Shown: positions 16,192 through 24,287 of the stretch, piece after piece | How the letters are laid out: the number at the start of each line of letters is the position of its first letter | How positions within the stretch are numbered: position 1 is the stretch's first letter | Source: Rufibacter sp. XAAS-G3-1 | GTDB taxonomy: Bacteria > Bacteroidota > Bacteroidia > Cytophagales > Hymenobacteraceae | DNA: 64,000 nucleotides | Direction of reading: 5' to 3' | NCBI RefSeq assembly: GCF_013623775.1 | Contig: NZ_JABFAM010000007.1 | Span: forward strand, 1-64,000 | Made by a program: the position numbers and the translations under genes | Notes under the pieces: model-generated | Told to the model about the DNA's origin: nothing | Databases searched by the model: none | Seen by the model: only the letters and a program-made list of their open reading frames with translations

Positions 16192-17213
16192 AGATTACAC
16201 CGTTAGAAATCAGACAGAAAACGTTTGAGAAAGCGTTTAGGGGCTTGGACAAGGAGGAAGTTCAGGCGTTTCTGCTCACGCTTTCCCAGCAGTGGGAGCG
16301 ATTGCAGGACGAGAACAAAGACCTGAAAATGAAGTTGGAAGTGGCCGGCCGTGAAGTCCAGAAACTGCGCGAGGTGGAATCATCACTTTACAAAACCCTC
16401 AAGACCGCCGAGGACACCAGCACCAGCATTGTAGACCAAGCCACCAAATCTGCCGACCTGCAGATTCGCGAAGCCCAACTCAAAGCCGACCAGGTGTTGG
16501 AGGCCGCCCGCCAGAAAGCCCGCAGCGTGCTGGAAAGCGCGTACCTACAGGCAGACAAAACCGTAGCGGAAATGCATGCCGAGGTGAAGAACCTGGAGCA
16601 GGATTACCTGCGCCTGGAAGATTACCTGGAGAACATGGTGCGCGACCTGCAGAACCTGGCCTCAGACGCGCTGGACAAGGTGGAGAAAACCAAGTCAAAA
16701 CCTAAAGCCTCCCTTGCCAGTATCTTACAAAGAGCCGCCCAAATAAAAGCGCAGCGGCCCGATGACGAAAAAGATACCACTATGAACGCATTCACCTCAA
16801 CGCCCGCAGCCCCGGTAACATCGGCGCCCAAAGCGATAAATGTGCCCGCCTCGGCTTTCACAGACCAGCCGCAGGCCTATGAAATAGGCGGTGGCGGTAG
16901 CCGCGAGTCAATTCCGGCCACGCCGGGCACCATTCCGCCCACGCCCATGCACAACCCGGCCCCAGATGTGCACCCGCGTACCCCAGAGATAGTACCGCCG
17001 CATATTCCAACGCCGTCCATTGACCCTCCGCGCAGAGAAGAGCCCAAGCCAGACATTCCGCCCGCACCCAGCCCAACGCCGGTAGAGGAGCCAGCGCCAG
17101 AGCGGGAGAGTCCGGTGCCCACCACCCCAGAAGTACAGCCTCCCATGACTACCCAGGCCAAACCGGCCCCCGCGGTAGCCGCCGGTGGCGGTTCTTTCTT
17201 TGACGAAATCTAG
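16188..17213 (+). CDS. DivIVA-domain coiled-coil protein
   Basis: A 341-residue protein. Residues 1-60 form a DivIVA-type N-terminal domain (MKITPLEIRQKTFEKAFRGL, then DKEEVQAFLL), followed by a long coiled coil to about 190 and a Pro/Thr-rich disordered region of about 140 residues with P-E-P repeats, closing in GGGSFFDEI. DivIVA proteins sense curved membrane at poles and septa and recruit wall or division factors; the role in Bacteroidota is not established. An upstream in-frame TTG (16164) would lie inside the WD40 gene, so the overlapping ATG is preferred. folB follows 11 bases downstream. Confidence 0.88.
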   Translation: MKITPLEIRQKTFEKAFRGLDKEEVQAFLLTLSQQWERLQDENKDLKMKLEVAGREVQKLREVESSLYKTLKTAEDTSTSIVDQATKSADLQIREAQLKADQVLEAARQKARSVLESAYLQADKTVAEMHAEVKNLEQDYLRLEDYLENMVRDLQNLASDALDKVEKTKSKPKASLASILQRAAQIKAQRPDDEKDTTMNAFTSTPAAPVTSAPKAINVPASAFTDQPQAYEIGGGGSRESIPATPGTIPPTPMHNPAPDVHPRTPEIVPPHIPTPSIDPPRREEPKPDIPPAPSPTPVEEPAPERESPVPTTPEVQPPMTTQAKPAPAVAAGGGSFFDEI

Positions 17214-17224
17214 TTCCAGCGTTT

Positions 17225-17584
17225 ATGGGGCAGATTGCGCTGGAAGGCATGGAGTTCTTCGCCTTCCACGGGTTTTATGACGAGGAACAGAAAATAGGCA
17301 ATAAATACGGCGTAGACCTCTACATCCAAACCGATTTACACGCCGCCGCCGCCTCAGACAACCTGGACGAGACCGTGAACTACGAGCGACTCTACAAACT
17401 AGTCCTCCACGAGATGAGCCTTCCCGCCCGCCTTTTGGAGCACCTGGGGCATCGTATCATGGAAGCCGTCATGCAGGAATTCCCGTTTGTGCAGCAGGTG
17501 AAAGTGAGCGTCTCCAAGTTCAACCCACCGCTGGGCGGCATCTGCCACAAGGCCAAGGTCACGCTGGAGAAGCGCGTAGCTTGA
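17225..17584 (+). CDS. folB: Dihydroneopterin aldolase
   Basis: Folate biosynthesis: 7,8-dihydroneopterin to 6-hydroxymethyl-7,8-dihydropterin plus glycolaldehyde. The motif LEGMEFFAFHGFYDEEQKIG with the conserved Glu of the family, then NYERLYKLV and the C-terminal KFNPPLGGICHKAKV, are typical. 119 residues, full length, forming an octamer in known members. Last gene of the WD40-DivIVA-folB run; the downstream hairpin probably ends the transcript. Confidence 0.93.
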   Translation: MGQIALEGMEFFAFHGFYDEEQKIGNKYGVDLYIQTDLHAAAASDNLDETVNYERLYKLVLHEMSLPARLLEHLGHRIMEAVMQEFPFVQQVKVSVSKFNPPLGGICHKAKVTLEKRVA

Positions 17585-17597
17585 ATTAATTGAACCT

Positions 17598-17634
17598 TGT
17601 TTTAGGCTTGTTTTTGAAAAATCAGTGTAAAAAC
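17598..17634. repeat. PR40 palindrome copy
   Basis: TGTTTTAGGCTTGTTTTTGA...CAGTGTAAAAACA, 13 bases past the folB stop, before the terminator. Confidence 0.55.
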
Positions 17635-17643
17635 AGATAAGAT

Positions 17644-17680
17644 AAAAAGCCTCACCTGTGAAAAATAGGTGAGGCTTTTT
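17644..17680. terminator. Bidirectional terminator between folB and the PBP gene
   Basis: Arms 17644-17657 and 17667-17680 (AAAAAGCCTCACCT and complement), with U-runs in both directions, between converging genes. A word hairpin GGGGCAATCCC...GGTTGCCCC follows at 17694-17718. Confidence 0.9.
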
Positions 17681-17723
17681 TGTGCGGTTTGTAGGGGCAA
17701 TCCCTAGTGGTTGCCCCTGCAAC

Positions 17724-20180
17724 CTAATCTTCCCGTGCCCAGCGGCCTCTGCCTTTTCCTTTCTTTTCCAGTTCTTTCTCCAGGTCTTTCTGCCAGTCTT
17801 TTTCTTCCTTGTTTCTCCGTTTAAACAAGTCTTTCAGCTTTTTGCCACCTTTTTTGAATAAGCCTTCAATCCCTCGGTCTTCTTCTACCGGTGCCTCCAC
17901 ATACGGCGGCTGGTAGGGTGGGCAATTGAGGTAGCCTTGCAGGTAGGAAGGAAGCGGGGAGAACTGGCTGTAGCCATACCGGCGGTACGCGCGGTCATTG
18001 CTGAGGCGCTGGAAGAAGGTGCCCCAGATGGGAAGCGCCGTGTTGGCGCCCCCGCCCTGTTCCAAATTCCGGAAGCGGATGCGGCGGTCTTCGCCCCCCA
18101 CCCAGGCCCCGGCCACCAAATCTGGCGTGAACCCGATAAACCAACCATCGGCCTGGGATTGGGTGGTGCCGGTTTTGCCCGCAATGCCCATTTTCAGGCG
18201 ATAATCACTGCGCAGGCGGTGTCCGGTGCCCTCGCTGATCACGCTCTCCAACATAGGGCGCAGCAGGGCCGTGGTTTGGTTGGACAGCACCTGTTTGCCT
18301 TGGCCGTTCGGGTTGGATTGGTCAAAGAGGATGGTGCCTTGCCGGTCGGTGATGCGCAGGAGGTAACGGGGCTTTATCTGGTAACCGCCGTTCGCCAAAG
18401 AGGCGTAGGCAGCCACCATCTCCAGCAGGCTGGCATCGGCAGTGCCCAGCGCCAAGGAAGGGGTGGAGGGAAGTTCGCCCGTAATGCCTAGATTATGCGC
18501 GGTCTGGATGATATTCGAGATTCCCGCCTGCAAGGCCACGTTCACCGACACTGTGTTAATGGACTGCGAAAGCGCTCCCAGCATGGAATACGCGCCGCCG
18601 TATTGGTCATTGGCGTTGCGGGGCGACCAGTTCTCGTGTTCAGGGAAGACACGGCGCTCGTTCGGGAAATAGGAGCAAGGAGTAATTCCTCTTTCCAGGG
18701 CGGTGGCGTACACGATGGGCTTAAACGTGGAACCTACCTGACGGCGGGAGCGCACGTGGTCGTACTGGAAATAATTATGGCTGATGCCGCCTACCCAGGC
18801 CCGTACAAAACCGCTGTTAGGTTCCATGGCTATAAAACCGGCGTTCAGGTAGCGCAGGTAATGCCGCAAGGAATCCATGGGGGTGATGGTACGGCTCACT
18901 TCGCCCCGCCACCGGAATACCTGCATTTTGCGGGGCGTGTTGAAGATTTTATCAATCTCGTTTTCAGAAAGACCGGCGGCTTTGTGGCGTTTGTAGCGGA
19001 GCGAGCGTAGTTTGGCGGCTTGCACCACATCGGGTTTGCCCGCCCACGGCGATTTATTTCCCCAGTGTTTGTCAAAGTCCACCTGTAACGTTTTCATGCG
19101 CTGCCGAAGCGCCAGTTCGGCGTGCCGCTGCATTTTGCTGTCAATGGAGGTGTAAATCTTGAGGCCGTCGTTGTAAAGGTTGTAAGGGTCGCCCTCCCCG
19201 TTTTTCTGTAGGGCGGCCCACTGCCCCAGTTCTTCGCGCAGATGCTCCCTAAAATAAGGGGCCAAACCGCTGTGGTGGGAGTACGGGTTGTACCTGAGTG
19301 TAAGCGGACGTTTTTGCAGGGAATCTTTCTGCGCAGGCGTGAGGTAGCCGTATTTCGCCATTTGGGCCAAGACCACATTGCGGCGCAGCTTAGACCGTTC
19401 TGGGTAAAGCTTGGGGTGGTAAGAGGTGGTGCCTTTCAACAAACCAATGAGCACGGCGGCCTCCTCGGTCTTGAGCGAATCGGCGGAGGTGCTGAAGAAA
19501 CGCCGCGCCGCCGATTCTATGCCGTACACGTTTCCGCCCATGGGCACGGTGTTCAGGTACAGCGCCAATAGCTCTTCTTTGGTGTAAATGGCCTCAAAAC
19601 GGCGCGCCAGAATGGCCTCGCGCAGCTTGTTCACGGGCATAGACAGAAAGCCCACATCTTTACGCGGAAACAGGTTTTTAGCCAACTGCTGACTGAGTGT
19701 ACTGCCCCCGCCGGAGCTTTCATTCTGTAATAAGAGGCTTTTCACGAACACGCGGGCCAGGCTTCGGTAATCTACGCCATCGTGCTCATAGAAACGGACA
19801 TCTTCGGTAGCCACCAAGGCTTTGATGGCCGGTTCGGCAATCTGGTCATAGGCTACGTTGGTGCGGTCTTGGATGAAATAACGGCCAATCAAGACGCTGT
19901 CGGCGGTGTAGACCTCTGAGGGCATGTTGTTCTGCACCGACTTTAGCTGCCGTTTGGTGGGCAGCCAGCCAAACAACCCGAAGTACACCGCCAGATAGAA
20001 CACGAAAAGCACCAGCAACACCGTCGCTGCTGCCTTGCCCAGCACGCGGAACCAACCTTTTCGGTTCAATGATCGCCAGTAGCCCATGCTCAGTTTTTGC
20101 CCATGCCTGGACAGCCACCGTTTGCGCCGGGTATTCAGCCAATCAGAAAAACTGCCGAAGTATGAGTTAAAAAAGGGCAT
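17724..20180 (-). CDS. Class A penicillin-binding protein (PBP1A type, bifunctional)
   Basis: Peptidoglycan synthase with glycosyltransferase and transpeptidase activities. A membrane anchor lies at about residues 48-70. The GT51 domain has the catalytic EDVRFYEHDGVDYRS and GGGSTLSQQLAKNLF. The transpeptidase domain shows the three penicillin-binding motifs: STFK in QVGSTFKPIVY, SIN in LSQSINTVSV, and KTGT in IAGKTGTTQSQADGW. 818 residues is normal for this class. The C-terminal about 60 residues are highly charged (Lys/Glu-rich). Monocistronic and convergent with folB. Confidence 0.95.
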   Translation of the reverse strand: MPFFNSYFGSFSDWLNTRRKRWLSRHGQKLSMGYWRSLNRKGWFRVLGKAAATVLLVLFVFYLAVYFGLFGWLPTKRQLKSVQNNMPSEVYTADSVLIGRYFIQDRTNVAYDQIAEPAIKALVATEDVRFYEHDGVDYRSLARVFVKSLLLQNESSGGGSTLSQQLAKNLFPRKDVGFLSMPVNKLREAILARRFEAIYTKEELLALYLNTVPMGGNVYGIESAARRFFSTSADSLKTEEAAVLIGLLKGTTSYHPKLYPERSKLRRNVVLAQMAKYGYLTPAQKDSLQKRPLTLRYNPYSHHSGLAPYFREHLREELGQWAALQKNGEGDPYNLYNDGLKIYTSIDSKMQRHAELALRQRMKTLQVDFDKHWGNKSPWAGKPDVVQAAKLRSLRYKRHKAAGLSENEIDKIFNTPRKMQVFRWRGEVSRTITPMDSLRHYLRYLNAGFIAMEPNSGFVRAWVGGISHNYFQYDHVRSRRQVGSTFKPIVYATALERGITPCSYFPNERRVFPEHENWSPRNANDQYGGAYSMLGALSQSINTVSVNVALQAGISNIIQTAHNLGITGELPSTPSLALGTADASLLEMVAAYASLANGGYQIKPRYLLRITDRQGTILFDQSNPNGQGKQVLSNQTTALLRPMLESVISEGTGHRLRSDYRLKMGIAGKTGTTQSQADGWFIGFTPDLVAGAWVGGEDRRIRFRNLEQGGGANTALPIWGTFFQRLSNDRAYRRYGYSQFSPLPSYLQGYLNCPPYQPPYVEAPVEEDRGIEGLFKKGGKKLKDLFKRRNKEEKDWQKDLEKELEKKGKGRGRWARED

Positions 20181-20342
20181 GCGTTAGGAACGTCTAAACC
20201 GAGGCAAAAGCTATGATTACCCCAATGATACTACAAAGGTTGCGCCGTTTCTGGCACGTTTCCGCCAAATTAGCCGTAAAACAGAGGCAGCGGTTGTTTC
20301 CTGCACCCGCCGGACTCATGGAATTCTAACGAAAAGACGCAG

Positions 20343-21371
20343 ATGGCTGAAGCGAAAAAGATAAAGTTAAGTATTTTAGACCAATCGCCGGTACGGGAAG
20401 GCGGCACCGCCGAGCAGGCCTTGAAAGAAACGCTGCAATTGGCCAAGCTAGCCGATAAACTGGGTTACACCAGATTTTGGGTTTCTGAGCACCATAACTC
20501 ACTAGGGCTGGCGGGGCCTTCGCCCGAAGTCTTGATTCCGCATTTGGCGGCACACACCCAACACCTGCGCATTGGCTCGGGCGGCGTGATGCTGCCGCAT
20601 TACAGTGCGTTGAAGGTGGCCGAGAACTTTAGGATGTTGGAAGCTTTGTACCCTAACCGCATTGACCTGGGCATTGGCCGCGCCCCCGGCACCGACCGTA
20701 AAACCGCCGCCTTGCTCAACCCCTACAATCAGTTCAACGAGCAGGACTTTGTTGACCAGCTCATCAACCTAGACCGCTACCTGCAAGACGGCCTCAATGG
20801 TTCCGAGGCGGCCGAGGTGAAGGTAACGCCCCGTTCGGCCACTACCCCTGAGCGGTGGCTGTTGAGTTCCAGCGGACAAAGCGGTGTGTTTGCGGCTCAT
20901 TTTGGCATGGGGTTCTCCTTCGCGCATTTCATTAACCCCAACGGCGGGCCCGAGATGATGAAGTCCTACCAAAAGCGGTTCACTCCCTCGGCGGTATTGA
21001 AAGAACCCGCCGGGAACTTCGGCATCTTTGTCATTTGCGCTGATACCGAGGAACGCGCCAAAGAACTGCAACTCTCCATGGACATGCTCATGCTGCACAT
21101 CCGGCAGGGCAAGTCGGGCGGCGTGCCCTCCGTAGAGAAAGCCAAAGCCTTCTACAACGATTTGGAGCCCGATGAACTAGGGCAGGTACAGTACAACCGC
21201 CAGCGCATGGTGGTAGGCACGCCAACACAGGTGAAAACGAAACTGGATGCCTTAGCCGAAGCCTATCATGTGGATGAGATTGTGGTAGTCACCATCACCT
21301 ATGATTTTCAGGATAGATTGCGGAGCTATGAGTTGCTGGCGGAGGCGTATGGGTTGGAGGCGCGGGGGTAG
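20343..21371 (+). CDS. LLM-class flavin-dependent oxidoreductase
   Basis: A 342-residue luciferase-like monooxygenase fold. The N-terminal KLSILDQSPVREGGTAEQAL, RFWVSEHHNSLGLAGPSPEV and RIGSGGVMLPHYSALKVAENF are the standard blocks of the MsnO8/YhbW-like group (FMN-dependent, acting as a TIM barrel). The substrate is unknown. Monocistronic; the preceding 160 bases hold a degenerate half PR40 (near 20265-20285). A heptamer array begins at the stop codon. Confidence 0.9.
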   Translation: MAEAKKIKLSILDQSPVREGGTAEQALKETLQLAKLADKLGYTRFWVSEHHNSLGLAGPSPEVLIPHLAAHTQHLRIGSGGVMLPHYSALKVAENFRMLEALYPNRIDLGIGRAPGTDRKTAALLNPYNQFNEQDFVDQLINLDRYLQDGLNGSEAAEVKVTPRSATTPERWLLSSSGQSGVFAAHFGMGFSFAHFINPNGGPEMMKSYQKRFTPSAVLKEPAGNFGIFVICADTEERAKELQLSMDMLMLHIRQGKSGGVPSVEKAKAFYNDLEPDELGQVQYNRQRMVVGTPTQVKTKLDALAEAYHVDEIVVVTITYDFQDRLRSYELLAEAYGLEARG

Positions 21372-21405
21372 TTGATGGTTGTCAGTTGTCAGTTGTCGGT
21401 TGTAT
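21371..21405. repeat. Heptanucleotide tandem array (5 x 7 bp)
   Basis: gttgatg, gttgtca, gttgtca, gttgtcg, gttgtat, starting at the last base of the oxidoreductase stop codon. Confidence 0.8.
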
Positions 21406-21410
21406 TCTTC

Positions 21411-21540
21411 GTGGTTCCCGGTGAGTCTGGAGACTTACTTCATCCTTGTCACGAGACTGGAGTCTCGCGCCAGGTAAACTGGAAGAGTGAGAAAGATAAA
21501 CCTGTTTTTGGCCTCTTTTTACGAAAACACCTCTTAAACG
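21411..21540. repeat. Word hairpin plus PR40 copy
   Basis: 21411-21473 holds GAGTCTGGAGACTT...GAGACTGGAGTCTCGCGCCA, also found at 40509-40571. The PR40 at 21501-21540 (GTTTTTGGCCTC...CACCTCTTAAACG) follows. Confidence 0.65.
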
Positions 21541-21557
21541 CATTCTCCTTGAAGATG

Positions 21558-22295
21558 TCACTGAACCCGCACTAGTTCCTGCAAGCGGATGGCATTGTAT
21601 GGGGCGTAGCCATGCATGTCGTTGTCAAAGTACACGTACACGTCTTTCCCTGCTTGCGCCCAGGTGCGGCAATGGGTGGCCCATTCCTGCAAAGCGGTTT
21701 CTGAATAGCTGCCGTCGTATTTCCCCTCGGGGCCGTGGAGACGCACGTACACAAAATCGGCGGTGATCTCCAGCGGTGACAGGTGCCCGGCCAGGTCATA
21801 GATGCAGAAGGCATGGTTGTGTTGCCGCAATAAAGCATACACGTGGGGCGAGTACCAACTCTGGTCTCGGAACTCAAAGGTGTAACGGTAGTAGGGGGGC
21901 AGGGCTTTCAGGAAATCTCGGAAGCGTTCCAGGTTCAGGCGCCAGGCGGGGGGCAGTTGGAACAAGATTGGCCCCAGTTTTTCTTCCAGGTGTTGCGCAT
22001 TGCCCAATAGCTGCGCCAAACCCTGCTGCGGGTCTTTCAGCTTTTTCATGTGCGTAAGGTAGCGGCTGGCTTTCACGGCAAACAGAAAATCATCGGGCAC
22101 GCTGGCGCGCCAGGCGGCAAAGGTCTCGGCGGTAGGGAGGCGGTAAAAGGAATTGTTGATCTCTACCGTCCTGAAGAAGCGCAGATAATGCTGGGTGAAC
22201 TGCTTGGACGTAACCCCCGGCGGGTAGAAGTTTCCCTTCCAATGGTTGTAGTGCCACCCCGAGGTGCCGATGTAGATGGTTCCTTTTTCCTGCAT
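21558..22295 (-). CDS. DUF72 domain protein (TIM-barrel, YecE-like)
   Basis: A 245-residue DUF72 protein. Hallmarks are IYIGTSGWHYNHWKGNFYP at the N-terminus, VEINNSFYRLPTAETF, the block ILFQLPPAWRLNLERF, and VYFDNDMHGYAPYNAIRLQ near the end. The family folds as a TIM barrel; its reaction is unknown, with a proposed link to nucleic-acid or Fe-S metabolism unproven. Monocistronic; convergent with the oxidoreductase. Confidence 0.9.
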   Translation of the reverse strand: MQEKGTIYIGTSGWHYNHWKGNFYPPGVTSKQFTQHYLRFFRTVEINNSFYRLPTAETFAAWRASVPDDFLFAVKASRYLTHMKKLKDPQQGLAQLLGNAQHLEEKLGPILFQLPPAWRLNLERFRDFLKALPPYYRYTFEFRDQSWYSPHVYALLRQHNHAFCIYDLAGHLSPLEITADFVYVRLHGPEGKYDGSYSETALQEWATHCRTWAQAGKDVYVYFDNDMHGYAPYNAIRLQELVRVQ

Positions 22296-22340
22296 AGCCC
22301 GCTTATACGCAACCGCAGTCGCCGGTTGGAACGGAAGCTC

Positions 22341-22379
22341 CGTTTTAACCGTGTTTTTAGAAATTCGGCCTTAAAACGG
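22341..22379. repeat. PR40 palindrome copy
   Basis: CGTTTTAACCGTGTTTTTAG...TTCGGCCTTAAAACG, ten bases before the stop codon of the next minus-strand gene. Confidence 0.6.
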
Positions 22380-22388
22380 AAGCAAGCC

Positions 22389-22760
22389 TTAGACGTTCAG
22401 AAACCGGTAGAAAACCCATCCGCCAACGGCGTACAACCCCACGTCGCACCAATCACCGGTGTAGCGCGGCAGGAACAGAGGGAAGAGCAGCTCAAAGGCC
22501 AGGGAGACATACACCGCCACAAACCCAACATGGTACACCGAGAAGCGAACGGTGGGGCCGTAAAGAAGCCGCATCAGAAAGAGCGTGACCGTAAGGATAA
22601 GCGGCAAGCAGAGCAGATCGTCTAAATAGAACTTCAGCCAGTCTGGGCGGGGTAGGGCTAACCAGGCCAGACAGCGGTGCCCCAGGTACAGGGCGGCCAA
22701 AAGCCAGAACAAGGGCGAAAAGGTGCGCCAATTTACCCGGCCAGCAGTGCGATGAGCCAT
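22389..22760 (-). CDS. Small polytopic membrane protein (Mg-citrate-transporter-like Bacteroidota family)
   Basis: 123 residues with about four hydrophobic helices (near 14-33, 46-64, 71-92 and 104-120). DDLLCLPLILT and FELLFPLFLPRYTGDWCDV resemble a small Bacteroidota family often annotated as magnesium citrate secondary transporter; the name is not experimentally founded, and a VanZ-like fold is equally possible. Its start lies 28 bases inside the preceding zinc-ribbon gene, so the two form an operon. Confidence 0.65.
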   Translation of the reverse strand: MAHRTAGRVNWRTFSPLFWLLAALYLGHRCLAWLALPRPDWLKFYLDDLLCLPLILTVTLFLMRLLYGPTVRFSVYHVGFVAVYVSLAFELLFPLFLPRYTGDWCDVGLYAVGGWVFYRFLNV

Positions 22761-23029
22761 AAAATGAAAGAGACAATGCCTACAAAGGCCAACTGAAAGC
22801 CCAACCCTATGCTTTTCCAGAATTTGGCGAAGGCAGAATCTGTAGGGTGAATCTGGATGAGATTAACGGTGAAGCGCTTTTTTTCCTCCTCCTTGCGTTC
22901 TTCCTGGGCTTGCTGGCGTTCAAACGCGGCGGGGTCTAACAGCCCCTGGCAGTGTTTGCAACGGTCAGAAGTGTCTTGGTTCCAGGTAGACCAGTGGCCG
23001 CAGTGAGGACATTTTTTACTGGCTTTCAT
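22733..23029 (-). CDS. Zinc-ribbon protein with C-terminal membrane helix
   Basis: 98 residues. The N-terminal rubredoxin/zinc-ribbon knuckles CPHCGHW and CKHCQG (four Cys) probably bind zinc. A charged helix rich in Glu/Lys/Gln (ERQQAQEERKEEEKKRF) follows, then one membrane helix at about 75-97. The topology suggests a tail-anchored cytoplasmic ribbon. Overlaps the following membrane-protein gene by 28 bases. Function unknown. Confidence 0.75.
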   Translation of the reverse strand: MKASKKCPHCGHWSTWNQDTSDRCKHCQGLLDPAAFERQQAQEERKEEEKKRFTVNLIQIHPTDSAFAKFWKSIGLGFQLAFVGIVSFILWLIALLAG

Positions 23030-23054
23030 GGGCTTGTGAAAAGATAAACACCGG

Positions 23055-23062
23055 CAAAGGTA
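23055..23062 (-). promoter_or_regulatory. -7 box TACCTTTG of the zinc-ribbon operon
   Basis: Exact TAnnTTTG match on the minus strand, 25 bases before the start. A possible TTG lies 16 bases further upstream, closer than the usual 19-21 spacing. Confidence 0.5.
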
Positions 23063-23083
23063 GTACAGGAAAACAACGCAATT

Positions 23084-23121
23084 CTGTTTTTAGGGGATTT
23101 TTGGCGGTTTAAAGTAAAAAC
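23084..23121. repeat. PR40 palindrome copy
   Basis: CTGTTTTTAGGGGATTTTTG...TTTAAAGTAAAAACG, sitting between two divergent promoters (zinc-ribbon and pyrD). Confidence 0.5.
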
Positions 23122-23149
23122 GAGTGGCTCTTTGGCGGGTGATTCTTTT

Positions 23150-23157
23150 TATCTTTG
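23150..23157 (+). promoter_or_regulatory. -7 box TATCTTTG of pyrD
   Basis: Exact TAnnTTTG match, 17 bases before the GTG start of pyrD. TTTG at 23131 is only 15 bases upstream, too close for a standard -33 element. Confidence 0.5.
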
Positions 23158-23174
23158 CCTAAACCTGTTTTGCC

Positions 23175-24203
23175 GTGTATAAAAATCTCATCCGTCCGTT
23201 ACTTTTCCAGTTAGACCCCGAAAAGGTGCACCATCTTACCACTGCCGCGTTGAAAAACGCGTACCAGTTGCCGTTGGCCAAATCCCTTAGCCGGGGCATG
23301 TTTCAGGTCACCGACAAACGGCTGGAGCGGAAGGTTTTTGGCCTCACGTTTCCTAATCCGGTGGGTTTGGCGGCTGGGTTTGACAAAGATGCCCGCATGA
23401 TTGATGAGTTTGCCGAGCTGGGTTTCGGGTTTATTGAGATTGGTACGCTCACGCCTAAACCACAGGCGGGTAATCCCAAGCCGCGCCTGTTCCGCCTTCC
23501 GCAGGACGGAGCCATCATCAACCGCATGGGCTTTAACAATGAGGGCGTAGAAAAAGCGGTGGAGCGGCTCCGGAGCCGGAAGAGCAGCGTGATTGTGGGC
23601 GGCAACATCGGCAAAAACAAGGTCACGCCCAATGAGCAGGCCCTGCAAGATTACCTCTACTGCTTTGACGCCCTGTATGACGTGGTAGATTATTTTGTGG
23701 TGAACGTGAGTTCGCCCAATACGCCAGACCTGCGCGCGTTACAGGAAAAGGAACCGCTGCGTGATCTGCTGAGCAACCTGCAAAACCGGAACCAGGGAAA
23801 AGCCAAACCCAAGCCCCTGCTGCTAAAGATAGCCCCAGACCTGAACCATGCCCAGTTAGACGACATTGTGGAGATTGCCGCGCAAACGCAGCTCTCCGGT
23901 GTCATTGGCACCAACACCACCATCAGCCGGGCCGGTTTGCAGACATCGGGAACCAGAATCACTGAGATTGGGATGGGGGGCTTAAGCGGCAAACCCCTCA
24001 CCAGCGCCTCTACTGAGGTGTTGCGCTACCTGAGAAAGCAACTGCCTGAAGAGGTAAGGTTGGTGGGCGTGGGCGGCATCATGACCCCGGAAGACGCGCT
24101 GGAGAAACTTTCGGCCGGGGCCGATTTAGTCCAATTGTACACGGGCTTTATTTACGAGGGCCCCGGACTGGTCAAACAGATTAATCAGCGGTTGCTTAGA
24201 TAA
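23175..24203 (+). CDS. pyrD: Dihydroorotate dehydrogenase (quinone), class 2
   Basis: Pyrimidine synthesis: dihydroorotate to orotate with quinone as acceptor at the inner membrane. The N-terminal amphipathic extension [20 protein letters not shown] is the class-2 membrane-binding part. FMN and active-site blocks are [37 protein letters not shown], the catalytic Ser in [11 protein letters not shown], and [19 protein letters not shown]. 342 residues, full length. It starts with GTG. pyrF, another pyrimidine gene, lies 4.4 kb downstream but in its own unit. Confidence 0.95.
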   Translation: MYKNLIRPLLFQLDPEKVHHLTTAALKNAYQLPLAKSLSRGMFQVTDKRLERKVFGLTFPNPVGLAAGFDKDARMIDEFAELGFGFIEIGTLTPKPQAGNPKPRLFRLPQDGAIINRMGFNNEGVEKAVERLRSRKSSVIVGGNIGKNKVTPNEQALQDYLYCFDALYDVVDYFVVNVSSPNTPDLRALQEKEPLRDLLSNLQNRNQGKAKPKPLLLKIAPDLNHAQLDDIVEIAAQTQLSGVIGTNTTISRAGLQTSGTRITEIGMGGLSGKPLTSASTEVLRYLRKQLPEEVRLVGVGGIMTPEDALEKLSAGADLVQLYTGFIYEGPGLVKQINQRLLR

Positions 24204-24264
24204 ATACTATATTCTGAAAACCATATACAGGTAAATTGTTCAAGGCTTATTGAACGGAATAGTG

Positions 24265-24272
24265 TAGATTTG
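24265..24272 (+). promoter_or_regulatory. Candidate -7 box TAGATTTG before ftsK
   Basis: Exact TAnnTTTG match 15 bases before the ATG at 24288. It overlaps an in-frame TTG (24270), which argues against that TTG as the start codon. Confidence 0.35.
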
Positions 24273-24287
24273 AAGTTTGGAGACAGC

